A stretch of 64,000 nucleotides of DNA, from positions 62,001-126,000 of the forward strand of contig CP136011.1 of NCBI GenBank assembly GCA_030263805.2, written 5' to 3'. Origin of the DNA: Pseudomonas sp. FeN3W (lineage in GTDB: Bacteria; Pseudomonadota; Gammaproteobacteria; Pseudomonadales; Pseudomonadaceae). The position numbers and the translations under genes were made by a program. How positions within the stretch are numbered: the first letter of the stretch is position 1; the number at the start of each line of letters is the position of its first letter. Under the pieces are notes generated by a model. It did no database searches. It worked only from the letters and a program-made list of their open reading frames with translations, and was not told the DNA's origin. Positions 18,072-26,487 of this stretch are shown here, piece after piece.

Positions 18072-18099
18072 TTGACAAACATTCAATTACTAGTATCTT
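18072..18099 (+). promoter_or_regulatory. Sigma70-type promoter before the 118-aa gene
   Basis: TTGACA (18072-18077), 16 bp, TATCTT (18094-18099). It reads towards the small membrane protein gene and possibly smpB. Confidence 0.6.
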
Positions 18100-18156
18100 C
18101 GTGGTACTGACACAATCTGAACGTAGAAGCCTTTTCATTCACAGCAGACTGAAAGC

Positions 18157-18513
18157 ATGGTTAACGAATCGCAAGCTCATAAACAAGACGCTCCAGCAAC
18201 CCTGGCAGATAAGCTGTTTGGAGGCTTGATCGTATTAGTTGCTTTTTTACTATATCTCTTTATGCAGCTGCATGATTTTGAAATATCCAAGTGGAATAGT
18301 GAAATGTCGGCGCTGGAAAATAAAAGCAGCCTGCATACGCTCATCGTTCCTAACTATAGAGACTGTATGATATCTCGTAACCCTAACCATATAGTATGCG
18401 TGGGTGCTTTAAGTCAGGCTGCTCAGGTTAAGGGATATGAAATAAAAGACATAAGGTCTGCATTTGCCGATATCGAGGCTCCTAATATGAAGTATGGAAC
18501 CAAAGGTTTTTAA
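18157..18513 (+). CDS. Single-pass membrane protein, 118 aa
   Basis: One hydrophobic helix (GGLIVLVAFLLYLFMQL, about residues 22-38) follows a polar N-terminus. The C-terminal part, probably periplasmic, has two Cys (YRDCMIS and HIVCVG) that could pair. I recognise no family. It lies between tmRNA and smpB in the same direction, 47 bp before smpB, so it may be cotranscribed with smpB; that does not by itself imply a role in ribosome rescue. Confidence 0.75.
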   Translation: MVNESQAHKQDAPATLADKLFGGLIVLVAFLLYLFMQLHDFEISKWNSEMSALENKSSLHTLIVPNYRDCMISRNPNHIVCVGALSQAAQVKGYEIKDIRSAFADIEAPNMKYGTKGF

Positions 18514-18560
18514 GTTAAGATGCAAGTCTTTATTATTTAGCTTACACAAAGGCATATCAT

Positions 18561-19025
18561 ATGAGCAAAGAATCCAAGATCATTGCTGAAAATCGCAAGA
18601 CCAGACACGACTATTTCATTGAAGAAACAATCGAGGCCGGACTCAAGCTTGAGGGATGGGAAGTAAAAAGTCTGCGCGCTGGCAAAGCTCAGCTTGTGGA
18701 CAGCTATGTTGTGTTCAAAAATGGCGAAGCGTTTCTGTTTGGTGCCCTAATCCAGCCGCTGCTAAGCGCCAGCACGCATGTTGAGACTGACCCCATCCGC
18801 ACACGCAAACTTTTGCTTAAAGCCGGTCAAATCATCAGGCTACAAGAGGTGGTAGAGCAGAAGGGCTTCACCTGTGTTGCGCTCAACCTGCACTGGAGCA
18901 AGCATCTTGTGAAGTGCTCGATTGCCCTGGCCAAAGGCAAGAAAAATCATGACAAGCGCGACACGATCAAAGCTCGTGAAGCTGATCGTGAAATCCAGCG
19001 CGCTGACAAAGGCCTGAGAAAATAG
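18561..19025 (+). CDS. smpB: SsrA-binding protein SmpB
   Basis: At 154 aa it is normal length for SmpB. The OB-fold core is clear: IAENRKTRHDYFIEETIEAG, then L-E-G-W-E-V-K-S-L-R-A-G-K and the D-S-Y-V segment. The basic C-terminal tail (KGKKNHDKRDTIKAREADRE) enters the ribosome in known SmpB. It delivers Ala-tmRNA to stalled ribosomes. The partner tmRNA is encoded just upstream, so the pair could work independently of the host copies. An AAAGG lies upstream of ATG 18561. Confidence 0.97.
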   Translation: MSKESKIIAENRKTRHDYFIEETIEAGLKLEGWEVKSLRAGKAQLVDSYVVFKNGEAFLFGALIQPLLSASTHVETDPIRTRKLLLKAGQIIRLQEVVEQKGFTCVALNLHWSKHLVKCSIALAKGKKNHDKRDTIKAREADREIQRADKGLRK

Positions 19026-19074
19026 CCTTCAAGCAAGAGCTGGCCGCACGCGGAATACTCAATGAGGGAGGAGT

Positions 19075-19344
19075 ATGAACTGGATTAACGACAAATTGGG
19101 GCGACTGAGCCATTGCACCGGAACGCAATGCGTAACGAGCGGCAGCTTAATTGGTTTCCTCGCCTCCATTGTCTTTTCAGCAGTAAATCATGTACCTGCG
19201 GGATGGCTGCTCCTTGCGATAATCGCAGGTAGCTTGTCTGGAGCAGTAGCCATGACGGCTCTGTTTTGTGCGCTGGCCCCATCTAGTAGAGATAAGGTCA
19301 TTCAGCAGGCAACAGCTAAATGCTCAATCCTTCAGACAAAATAG
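19075..19344 (+). CDS. Small membrane protein, 89 aa
   Basis: Two membrane helices (SGSLIGFLASIVFSAV and GWLLLAIIAGSLSGAVAMTALFCAL). GGGAGGAG lies just before ATG 19075, which fixes the start. It follows smpB by 49 bp. Its last 29 bases overlap the end of the convergent tail-motif gene. No family recognised. Confidence 0.78.
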   Translation: MNWINDKLGRLSHCTGTQCVTSGSLIGFLASIVFSAVNHVPAGWLLLAIIAGSLSGAVAMTALFCALAPSSRDKVIQQATAKCSILQTK

Positions 19345-20926
19345 CTCTCTTGATGGCAGGTGGGGCTTCAGACCCCATCCTCCTCATTTCATCATAGCCA
19401 AAGTCCAGCAGCCTGAAAGCCTTCGGCGTTACGCAGTTGCTTTTTAAGAAGGCTCGTTCCACTTCTTCTTTTACATCCGGCCTTGCCCTGTAGAGCAATT
19501 TAATATGAGATATAAGTTGTCTCTCCATAATTCTATTTATAGTAGGATTACCTTTACTTTCGCCCGGATAATTTTCCAAGATATTGTTAACGTGCAAGTA
19601 CACCCAATTTACAAGTGATTTAACTGAATAGGCGTTAAAGTTGATATTCCCTCTCGCTTTCGTTAATTCTAGCTTTGAAACGTTCGAGTTTTCTAGATCT
19701 AGCTCAAGCGCCCGAGAATATCCATTTTGCTTATTAAGCAAATATGCTACAGCATGGTGATGCTGAACAAAACCATTCCTGGCAATATCGTAAGTTGTCT
19801 TTATACCATTTTCCGCAAGAACTTGATCAACTAAAGCTGGTGGCTGTGTCGAACCATTATCAATGTAAGCAGTAAGAGGCCCGCCAAAATGAGCCTTAAA
19901 AATACTTGCTCTCAAATCGTCAACATTTACGTTTCTTGCGGCCCCTTGAAATTCTTCGACTGCCGGAGACAAAACTGAGGCGTTTGTAAATGCTGAAAGT
20001 ACATTTATCATAATTTGACGAACCAGATCGTTCGAAAAGCTTTCTTGATTAAATCCTGTTGCGATAAGTATGGCGTTAATAATAGGCGTTATGGCCTTAA
20101 CCACCTTATCATCCGATAATCCTGACGCCTTAAGTGAATAACCGTGATTGTAGGCAAATGGTATAAGTAAATTATGTGCAATAATGTATCTGTCGGCGTC
20201 AGTCATTTCATTATAAACTTTGCCTTTTCGAGACCACCATTTCTGCGCAAGTGAAGCCATTTTGGTTTCAATATCTTGATATTCAAGATTTGGATAGCCT
20301 ATCACCTCATTAAATTCAACAACATCAAGCCCAAGTTCTTTGATCTCTTCATCCTTGAAAGCAAATTTGGTTACTGATTGGCATTGTATTTCTGTATGTA
20401 TACCCGTGCTTTCCCACATCGTGGATTCGGCATGTAATAACATGCAGATAAGTCTGACCGATTTAATGCGATCTTCCATATTAGCCACACCACACAAGAA
20501 GTGCAGGCCATGCAAGCCACGATCTCGGAGTGTGGTTGAAATAAGCCTTTTACCGTTTTCACCGATATCTTCAAGCTTGTCGAAGATATCGATGCCGTCA
20601 TTCAAAAGCGCAATTTCACCATCTAAATTGAAAGAGTCGTCAGCAAAGGGGGACAGGGTTGAGCTATGGAATCCTGTAACTCGATCAGGCTCTGAAAATG
20701 GGCCGCTACATGAGCCATACCATTGGCATATACTTTTCCAAAGGCCCATTTCATGTGAGCATAATTCATGCAAAGAGTTATAACAGATATCTCCTTCATA
20801 ACTCTCAAGATACACACGTATGCCAGAAAGAAGATTTTCGTAAGCTTGACGCCTATCCTCACGGAAAAACTCAGCAGGGGTGTTTTCGAAAAGCTTCTTG
20901 ATTTTCATGCTCAACATTCCAAACAT
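19316..20926 (-). CDS. Tail-motif helical family protein, 536 aa (ends SEGLSI)
   Basis: Long, soluble, mostly helical protein of unknown family. The end PPAIKRAILSEGLSI resembles that of the 308-aa gene (AAKRAMVSDGLDI) closely, which supports a common origin of at least the tails. ATG 20926 and ATG 20908 (MKIKKLFEN) are both possible starts. Composition is AT-rich compared with the four-gene operon next to it. It overlaps the convergent small membrane protein gene by 29 bases. Confidence 0.8.
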   Translation of the reverse strand: MFGMLSMKIKKLFENTPAEFFREDRRQAYENLLSGIRVYLESYEGDICYNSLHELCSHEMGLWKSICQWYGSCSGPFSEPDRVTGFHSSTLSPFADDSFNLDGEIALLNDGIDIFDKLEDIGENGKRLISTTLRDRGLHGLHFLCGVANMEDRIKSVRLICMLLHAESTMWESTGIHTEIQCQSVTKFAFKDEEIKELGLDVVEFNEVIGYPNLEYQDIETKMASLAQKWWSRKGKVYNEMTDADRYIIAHNLLIPFAYNHGYSLKASGLSDDKVVKAITPIINAILIATGFNQESFSNDLVRQIMINVLSAFTNASVLSPAVEEFQGAARNVNVDDLRASIFKAHFGGPLTAYIDNGSTQPPALVDQVLAENGIKTTYDIARNGFVQHHHAVAYLLNKQNGYSRALELDLENSNVSKLELTKARGNINFNAYSVKSLVNWVYLHVNNILENYPGESKGNPTINRIMERQLISHIKLLYRARPDVKEEVERAFLKSNCVTPKAFRLLDFGYDEMRRMGSEAPPAIKRAILSEGLSI

Positions 20927-20969
20927 TTTTCTTAGTATCGCATGTTTTTGATATGGGCCGTCTACCTCA

Positions 20970-22244
20970 TTATTTAACTACTTTAACAACCCGCCGAAGC
21001 TTGGCTAAAGCGTCTTTGTAATAGGGGGCATGATCGAATCTCGGAATCACATACCCTCTACATGAATAGAAGCTCATTAACGCATTTTTGATATCTATAT
21101 AGTCATCGCTGTCCGCTTCTATTCTCAATACTAATGGAGAAATCTGCACTAGCCTAAAATCTTTAACGTGCGTTTGAAATAATATACTTCTTACCAAAAA
21201 ATCAGGGAATATCTTCTTTGGAAGTCCGTCCGAAACCCCAGTTCCATCCAGCACGTCATCACAACGCCCATCAATCGATGCAATGGGCCGAAAGGGGTGA
21301 TCGTCAAATGGCTTGACCTGAATGACATCGTCGAGTTGGTAGCGGATGATCGGCTGCGAGGTGCGTCGAAAGTCGGTAACGATTGGCTGAAAGCGTGTTT
21401 TCTCATCATTGAGCCAAAGCGGCTCGATGTGCACCATGTCTTCATTGAATCTTAAGGAGCCTGCTTGATGGCAGGCCAAAAAGCCCTCTGTGCATTGATA
21501 GATCTGCTCTACCTCAACGCCGAATGCGCCCCTGATGGCCATGCGCGTATCATCGTAAAGCACTTCGGCACATGCAATGATGCGCCTCGGCCTAAAGCTG
21601 ATCGAGTCAGATAGAGACGCAAGGATAGACAGGACATGGCCAGGCGCGATTATGATATCCGGCTTCAGGTCGTTGAGCTCGCCAAGCTGATCTTCAACAG
21701 GTGTCGCCAGGTCAAAGTAGCCAAACGCAAGCCGTCTTGATCCAACGCTGTTATAAAGCGGGTTTCCTGCCCTCAGGAACAAGGCGACGCGATGTGACTT
21801 GAACAACATATCAGGGACAAGCTTTGCCAGGATCGCACCAGCCCATAAAGCTCGCTCAGCAGAGCTTGCCAGGAAGATTCCACGTGTTCCAGATGTGCCG
21901 CTAGACAATCCAACCGCAACCCCGTTGAGCGTCTTGGAAAAGGAACGCGACTGCTCAGATGTAAGCGCGAAGTCAAAGGCATCATCCTTGCGAATCCCAA
22001 CCGTATTCAGAGCATCGAAGTTGCTCATCATGACCGCCTTGTTCATCAACGGCCACTGATCCAGGGGCTTGTCCTGCATGCCCTTATAAAAAGGGCTGTG
22101 CTTACCAACCCACTGGAGATGTCTGCTCACCTGTACAGACTGCCATTCAAGCAGACGCTCACGGCTGGCGAATGATCTATAGCGATAGGTGAGAAAATGG
22201 CGTAGTACGTCAAGCTTGTTCAATGTCGGGAAACCTTGTTGCAA
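20970..22244 (-). CDS. Adenylate-forming (ANL-type, F390 synthetase/CapK-like) enzyme
   Basis: The Ser/Thr/Gly-rich ATP loop of the adenylating family is seen as SSGTSGTRG (about residues 114-122), followed by motifs typical of coenzyme F390 synthetase/CapK-like proteins, such as ACAEVLYDD and YQCTEGFLACHQ. At 424 aa it is shorter than acyl-CoA synthetases, as expected for this branch. It should activate a carboxylic acid as an acyl-adenylate. It is the last gene of a four-gene operon and overlaps the metallo-beta-lactamase-fold gene by 35 bases. The substrate is unknown. Confidence 0.82.
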   Translation of the reverse strand: MQQGFPTLNKLDVLRHFLTYRYRSFASRERLLEWQSVQVSRHLQWVGKHSPFYKGMQDKPLDQWPLMNKAVMMSNFDALNTVGIRKDDAFDFALTSEQSRSFSKTLNGVAVGLSSGTSGTRGIFLASSAERALWAGAILAKLVPDMLFKSHRVALFLRAGNPLYNSVGSRRLAFGYFDLATPVEDQLGELNDLKPDIIIAPGHVLSILASLSDSISFRPRRIIACAEVLYDDTRMAIRGAFGVEVEQIYQCTEGFLACHQAGSLRFNEDMVHIEPLWLNDEKTRFQPIVTDFRRTSQPIIRYQLDDVIQVKPFDDHPFRPIASIDGRCDDVLDGTGVSDGLPKKIFPDFLVRSILFQTHVKDFRLVQISPLVLRIEADSDDYIDIKNALMSFYSCRGYVIPRFDHAPYYKDALAKLRRVVKVVK

Positions 22245-23052
22245 CGGAAGATTCGTGGGAGCAAATCAGCAAGATACTAGCGCCAAGGGATCGCTGAATG
22301 CCTGAAAGTGAAGACAGTGTTTGCTGATAGGACTGAGCGTCGTCCATGATCAGGTGCGTCAGCCTGTTGGGAAGGTGATCGGCAAGGTTTCCCTCTGTCC
22401 AGAACGCATCAGCGCATAGAAATACCCAGTTTTCCAAGCACCTGAATAGCAAGCCAATGTGCCCCGCAGCGTGACCCGGCAGAGAAACCAGGTAGCCACC
22501 AAGCTCTGGAACAGAACAGGCGTACAGCTCATGTTCGAGCTTCACGCCAAGTATCATTGACAGCGCCAGAGGGTAACGCTCAACCCATAGGATGCGCTGC
22601 TCGAAGTCGACGGGAAGCAGGTTACTCAAGAAGCCTTTCATTACCTGCCGAAATCTGGGCGTTTCTTTTAGCTTTTCATAGCCCTCGCGATCACAAAGAA
22701 GGCTCGCACGAGGAAAATCCTTCACGCCAGAAATATGATCGGCATGAAAATGAGAGAGGATTATTGTCGAAATCTCCTCGGGAGAAATTCCATCAGCGGC
22801 CAGCTTCAGCACTAGCGCACTTGGGCTGGCGGGCGTAGCGAGGGCATAAAGCTTTTCAGGAAGTTTTTTGGTAGCGTCCAGAAAATGGTCTGAATAGCCT
22901 GTATCGAAAAGAATCTTTCGGCCATCCTCAAGCTCAAGGAGTATGGCCAAAGCTGGAAATTTTTTGCTATCAAAACCAAGCCCGCGCTCAACCATGCAAC
23001 CGGGATGAGTGCAGTAGCCGGTGTCGTAAATTTTAAACCTTTTTACTGACAT
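22210..23052 (-). CDS. Metallo-beta-lactamase-fold hydrolase
   Basis: Carries the metal signature HFHADH (His101, His103, Asp105, His106 from the chosen start) and a later GHAAGHIG. The start is placed at ATG 23052 (MSVKRFKIYD), one base after the stop of the upstream gene; a longer frame with in-frame starts to 23160 exists but would overlap that gene. The family hydrolyses esters, thioesters or lactones, so here it may release or open an acyl product made by the KAS III and adenylating enzymes. That role is inferred from context only. Confidence 0.85.
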   Translation of the reverse strand: MSVKRFKIYDTGYCTHPGCMVERGLGFDSKKFPALAILLELEDGRKILFDTGYSDHFLDATKKLPEKLYALATPASPSALVLKLAADGISPEEISTIILSHFHADHISGVKDFPRASLLCDREGYEKLKETPRFRQVMKGFLSNLLPVDFEQRILWVERYPLALSMILGVKLEHELYACSVPELGGYLVSLPGHAAGHIGLLFRCLENWVFLCADAFWTEGNLADHLPNRLTHLIMDDAQSYQQTLSSLSGIQRSLGASILLICSHESSVATRFPDIEQA

Positions 23053-23053
23053 A

Positions 23054-24007
23054 TCATGACGCTGCATTGGAGGCATAATCAGCAAGCCCCTGTTGAATCG
23101 TAACCGTTGGAGCATAGCCAAGGCATCGCTTGGCACGACTGATGTCCAGCGTCTGGTCATACTGGAGCAATGAGGCCGTGTAGCGCGTCACGGGCGGCTC
23201 TATGCCCGTCAGGTGACCAAGGATATCCAGTGTGGCCGCAACGCTTCCCAATAGCCAAGGTTTGACGTTCCGGGTCTTGATGGCGGTGCCTGTGGCATCG
23301 CTCAGCATCGCCAGGAGCGCTTTTACCTGCATGGGCTCACCGTTGGTGATATTGAATACCTTTTCAATCCCAATCGGGCTGGACAGCGCTTTGTCGACAG
23401 CCTGCACCACGTTGCTCACATGGGTAATGTCAATCCAGGCATCACCGTCATTGGTGAGCGGGATTCCCCCTGACTCTGAAAGCTTTAACAGCCTGGGAAA
23501 TATGGCGGTATCGTATTTTCCGAAAATACCCCTCGGGCGCAGGATGACAACCTCGATTTCCTTTGACGCCTGGAGAACCTCAAGCTCTGCCTGATATTTT
23601 GTCTCGGCGTACATGTTGACTCGATTCCTGGCGAGATACTCTTCCGGGATGTTCCTGTGGTGCTGAAAGTCAAAATAGAGACTGGGTGTCGAGATGTACA
23701 CAAATCGTTCTGCGCCAGCAGATATTGCAAAATCAAGCAACCTTCGCGTTGCTACGACGTTGGACTCATAAAATTCCAAGCTACTGCCAAACGGGGCGGA
23801 GAGGGCGGCGGCATGAACGACCTGCGAAACCCGAGGCAAAACCTTTAAATCATCGCGCGCGTGGTCTATACGATAAAAACGATGCCCAGTACTGATCTCA
23901 ATATCCCGACCTATTGCATCGTTACGCCCTGTGAAAATGCATGGCCCATTGAGGCTCTCAAGCAAATGACGACCAAGAAAGCCAGTACCACCTGTTATCA
24001 GTTTCAT
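23054..24007 (-). CDS. NAD(P)-dependent epimerase/dehydratase (extended SDR)
   Basis: The N-terminal nucleotide-binding motif GGTGFLGR (residues 6-13) and the catalytic Tyr133-x3-Lys137 (YAETK) with the upstream STPS segment identify an extended short-chain dehydrogenase of 317 aa. It should reduce or epimerise a carbonyl or sugar-like substrate with NAD(P). It follows the KAS III gene by 9 bp and is followed by the hydrolase after one base, so it is cotranscribed and coupled with both. In this setting it could reduce the beta-keto product of the KAS III enzyme. Confidence 0.9.
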   Translation of the reverse strand: MKLITGGTGFLGRHLLESLNGPCIFTGRNDAIGRDIEISTGHRFYRIDHARDDLKVLPRVSQVVHAAALSAPFGSSLEFYESNVVATRRLLDFAISAGAERFVYISTPSLYFDFQHHRNIPEEYLARNRVNMYAETKYQAELEVLQASKEIEVVILRPRGIFGKYDTAIFPRLLKLSESGGIPLTNDGDAWIDITHVSNVVQAVDKALSSPIGIEKVFNITNGEPMQVKALLAMLSDATGTAIKTRNVKPWLLGSVAATLDILGHLTGIEPPVTRYTASLLQYDQTLDISRAKRCLGYAPTVTIQQGLADYASNAAS

Positions 24008-24016
24008 TCTCTTTCC

Positions 24017-25015
24017 TTAGAATTGGAGGAGGGCTGTGCCGAATGACATGCCGGCTGATGTGCCAAGAAGAAGGGCTTTAGACCCCTTTGGTAACAGCCC
24101 CCGCTCCAGCGCCAAATGCAGTGACAGCGGAATGGATACCGAGACCTGATTGCCAAAATGCTCAAAAATGTTGAAGAATTTATCATCTTCAATACCTAGC
24201 ACCTTTTGCACATGTGCAAGCCCATGTGCACTGGCCTGGTGTGGTATTACCAGGTCGATTTCATCCATACTCAGGCCGTGATCTCCAAGATGCCTTGTAA
24301 CGTAGGGCTTGAGATCCTTGAATACATAGCGGTAGAGCTTCTTTCCGTCCATGCGAAAATATGACTGTTTGATATGCTGCTCAAGGGTAAAGGATTTGCC
24401 AATTTGGCTAGGCGGGAGGGAGGTTCCTCCAGAAGGAATCACGCACGCGTCGAAGGCTTCGTGCACCGTCTCAAAGCGGAAGGAGATGGGCTCAAATGAC
24501 CCATCGCCAGGTTTACCACCGAAGATGAAGGCCGAAGCACCGTCGCCGAAAATTGAGCTCGTTTCATAGCTATCAGGATCGAGCCCCACGGAGGCGCGCT
24601 CTGAGCAGACAATTGCAACACGCTTGTATTTTCCAGCGGCCAAATACAAGCTTGAAAGCTCAAGGGCCTGCACAAAAGACAGGCACGTCATGTTTACGTC
24701 GAACGTGTGAATTCTTCGATTTGATTCAAAGTGTCGGTAAATGCTGGCCGCGTTGTAAGGAAGCTCTTGGGCCGATGTTCCACAGGCAGCAATAAGGCAG
24801 TCGATTCCCTCGATGGACAGCCCTGCCTTGTCCAGCGCACTCTCCAATGCCCTGAAGCCCATGATATCAGCCGTCTCAGTAGAATCAGCGTAATACCGGG
24901 TCTTGATCTTAAAATCACGCTCCACGGAACCGACTTCTCTATTCATGCGAGCATCAAGGTAGCGCGAAGCCACCGCTTGCGATGGGAGATAAATAGCGCT
25001 GGACACAACGTTCAT
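24017..25015 (-). CDS. 3-oxoacyl-ACP synthase III-like (KAS III/FabH-like) enzyme
   Basis: 332 aa, with the KAS III catalytic triad in order: Cys111 (NMTCLSF), His259 (IPHQASAHG) and Asn289 (HFGNQVSVS). The C-terminal GTSAGMSFG loop is typical. The start is ATG 25015 with GGGGA upstream; a TTG four codons earlier is less likely. It should condense an acyl thioester with a malonyl thioester or another acyl group. First gene of the operon, behind a good promoter. It may be a secondary-metabolism relative (OleA- or PqsD-like) rather than FabH, because adenylating, SDR and hydrolase genes follow. Confidence 0.9.
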   Translation of the reverse strand: MNVVSSAIYLPSQAVASRYLDARMNREVGSVERDFKIKTRYYADSTETADIMGFRALESALDKAGLSIEGIDCLIAACGTSAQELPYNAASIYRHFESNRRIHTFDVNMTCLSFVQALELSSLYLAAGKYKRVAIVCSERASVGLDPDSYETSSIFGDGASAFIFGGKPGDGSFEPISFRFETVHEAFDACVIPSGGTSLPPSQIGKSFTLEQHIKQSYFRMDGKKLYRYVFKDLKPYVTRHLGDHGLSMDEIDLVIPHQASAHGLAHVQKVLGIEDDKFFNIFEHFGNQVSVSIPLSLHLALERGLLPKGSKALLLGTSAGMSFGTALLQF

Positions 25016-25044
25016 TGGATTCCCCAAGATTTTTCAATTGGCGG

Positions 25045-25073
25045 AGCTTAAGCATAGGCTATAAGACTGTCAA
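25045..25073 (-). promoter_or_regulatory. Promoter of the KAS III operon
   Basis: Minus-strand TTGACA (25073-25068), a 17-bp spacer, then TAAGCT (25050-25045), about 30 bp before ATG 25015. Confidence 0.7.
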
Positions 25074-25101
25074 TATTCATGTATCGTAAATGCGGAGTTG
25101 A

Positions 25102-25130
25102 TTGACGAGCTGTCAATAAACGGGTAGGAT
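25102..25130 (+). promoter_or_regulatory. Promoter of the lipoprotein gene
   Basis: TTGACG (25102-25107), 17 bp, TAGGAT (25125-25130). It is divergent from the KAS III operon promoter, with the two -35 regions about 30 bp apart. Confidence 0.65.
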
Positions 25131-25157
25131 GCTTTTGTAACTCACAAGGAGATGGGC

Positions 25158-25928
25158 ATGTATAAGGCAGCAATTGGACTCGGTATCGCACTCTCGCTCG
25201 CAGGTTGCAACACAACTGATCTGCAAGGCATCCAACATGCCCTGAGCAGCAAGCCAACAGAAATCGCCCTTACGCCTAATCGATACTGGGCAGGGCAAGC
25301 CTACCAGCCACGTTCGCGAAGCAAAACCTGGACGATTGAAGGTTATATTGTTCCTCGGCGAGCCAGTCGGATGACATATCCATCTCTTGGATGTGCTGCT
25401 GAGTGGGCCTTTAAAGCAGGCGATCCTGCTGGAAAACTCACCTATCGTGAAGAGATCTATCATGATCCCAAAAACACCTGCGTCAAAAGCCTGGATGTCT
25501 CTGTAAAGGCAATTGACGCCACTACCGTCGAATACAAAAGCTACAATCCAGACGGATCCGTATCTGCAACCGGCCAGCTGAAGCCAGCACCTGTTCCTGT
25601 GCCATTCAATCTTGAAGGCGACTGGTCAGGCTTTGCCAAGAACGCGAAGGGGCAGAAGACGGAAATCCAGGTTCGCTTGCGTCGAAATGAGCAGTCCCTT
25701 TCACATCAGTTCAAGGATGGATGCACTGCCGAACTCTATTACAACTCAGTCGTGCGCGGCGCGCTTGGTATGGATGAGCAAACAGGGGTATCAGAAATGC
25801 CTGGCATCACCTGTGATTACGGTGGCCTTGTGATTTTTGCGCCGGTTAACGGTAATACGCTGATTCGGCGCGCTCACAACGAAAAAAATCAGATCATCTC
25901 GGAAACCACGCTGACGCGAATGAAGTAA
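25158..25928 (+). CDS. Lipoprotein, 256 aa
   Basis: Signal peptide MYKAAIGLGIALSLAGC with a lipobox ending LAGC, so Cys17 should be lipidated. ATG 25158 is six bases after AAGGAG and preferred to ATG 25152. The mature part has two similar beta-rich halves, each with Cys residues (around SLGCAAEW and KDGCTAEL), suggesting an internal duplication. Family not recognised. It is transcribed divergently from the KAS III operon and may be unrelated to it. Confidence 0.85.
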   Translation: MYKAAIGLGIALSLAGCNTTDLQGIQHALSSKPTEIALTPNRYWAGQAYQPRSRSKTWTIEGYIVPRRASRMTYPSLGCAAEWAFKAGDPAGKLTYREEIYHDPKNTCVKSLDVSVKAIDATTVEYKSYNPDGSVSATGQLKPAPVPVPFNLEGDWSGFAKNAKGQKTEIQVRLRRNEQSLSHQFKDGCTAELYYNSVVRGALGMDEQTGVSEMPGITCDYGGLVIFAPVNGNTLIRRAHNEKNQIISETTLTRMK

Positions 25929-26024
25929 CGAGCACTGTACCGGGCACGCAATGATTCATTGTCGTGCTCGCTATCAAGCATACAGCAGAGGTGTTTCAGG
26001 TGGTCAGCAAAGCGCGCATCTCAA

Positions 26025-26204
26025 AAAACCTGCTTGTGCTTCGGAAAAATTCCTCCCAGCAGTCCGAAAGGTAGAGCCGGACTTGGAGTCAGGTAATTGT
26101 CACGCAGTCTGTTCGCAGCGCAATACGACCGCGATGTTAATGCTGCCAAGAACATTGCCCGCCTGGGACTTCAGGCGCTTGCAGATGGAATCCCCTGCGT
26201 TTAG
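26025..26204 (+). pseudogene. IS200/IS605 TnpB C-terminal remnant
   Basis: In one frame the sequence reads KTCLCFGKIPPSSPKGRAGL, an in-frame TAA, then further to YDRDVNAAKNIARLGLQ and a stop at 26202. This matches the zinc-finger and DRDxNAA end of IS605-group TnpB, with a premature stop and damaged second Cys pair. It continues into an IS-end-like GCTTGAGAGGAAGTCAATC. The rest of 25929-26246 holds nothing else I can identify. Confidence 0.85.
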
Positions 26205-26246
26205 GCTTGAGAGGAAGTCAATCAGCTCACCCAGGCGGAGATCTCA

Positions 26247-26465
26247 ATGACGCAAGGCGTTTTGCAACAGGTGTCCCCATGCCCAAAATGCGGCAATCAC
26301 TCGGGTTGGTATGAGAAGCGTCTATGCAAATACCTGCAATTCTTTGATGCGAATGGAGAAGCCTTTGATGCTGGAAATATGGAGCGAGTTAAAGGAGGTG
26401 ATCGCCGTTTCTGCCTGGGCTGCCACAAAGACATTACGAATCTAATCAAAACAGTTTTCGAGTAG
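26247..26465 (+). CDS. Small zinc-ribbon-like protein, 72 aa
   Basis: Two Cys pairs (CPKC at about residues 12-15 and CLGC near residue 56) are spaced as in a zinc ribbon. ATG 26247 is preceded by GGCGGAG. It begins immediately after the TnpB remnant, so the insertion may have truncated or replaced its original upstream region. No family recognised; it may bind nucleic acid or serve as a metal-binding accessory. Confidence 0.72.
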   Translation: MTQGVLQQVSPCPKCGNHSGWYEKRLCKYLQFFDANGEAFDAGNMERVKGGDRRFCLGCHKDITNLIKTVFE

Positions 26466-26487
26466 ATCTAATATCCCACGGACGGAC

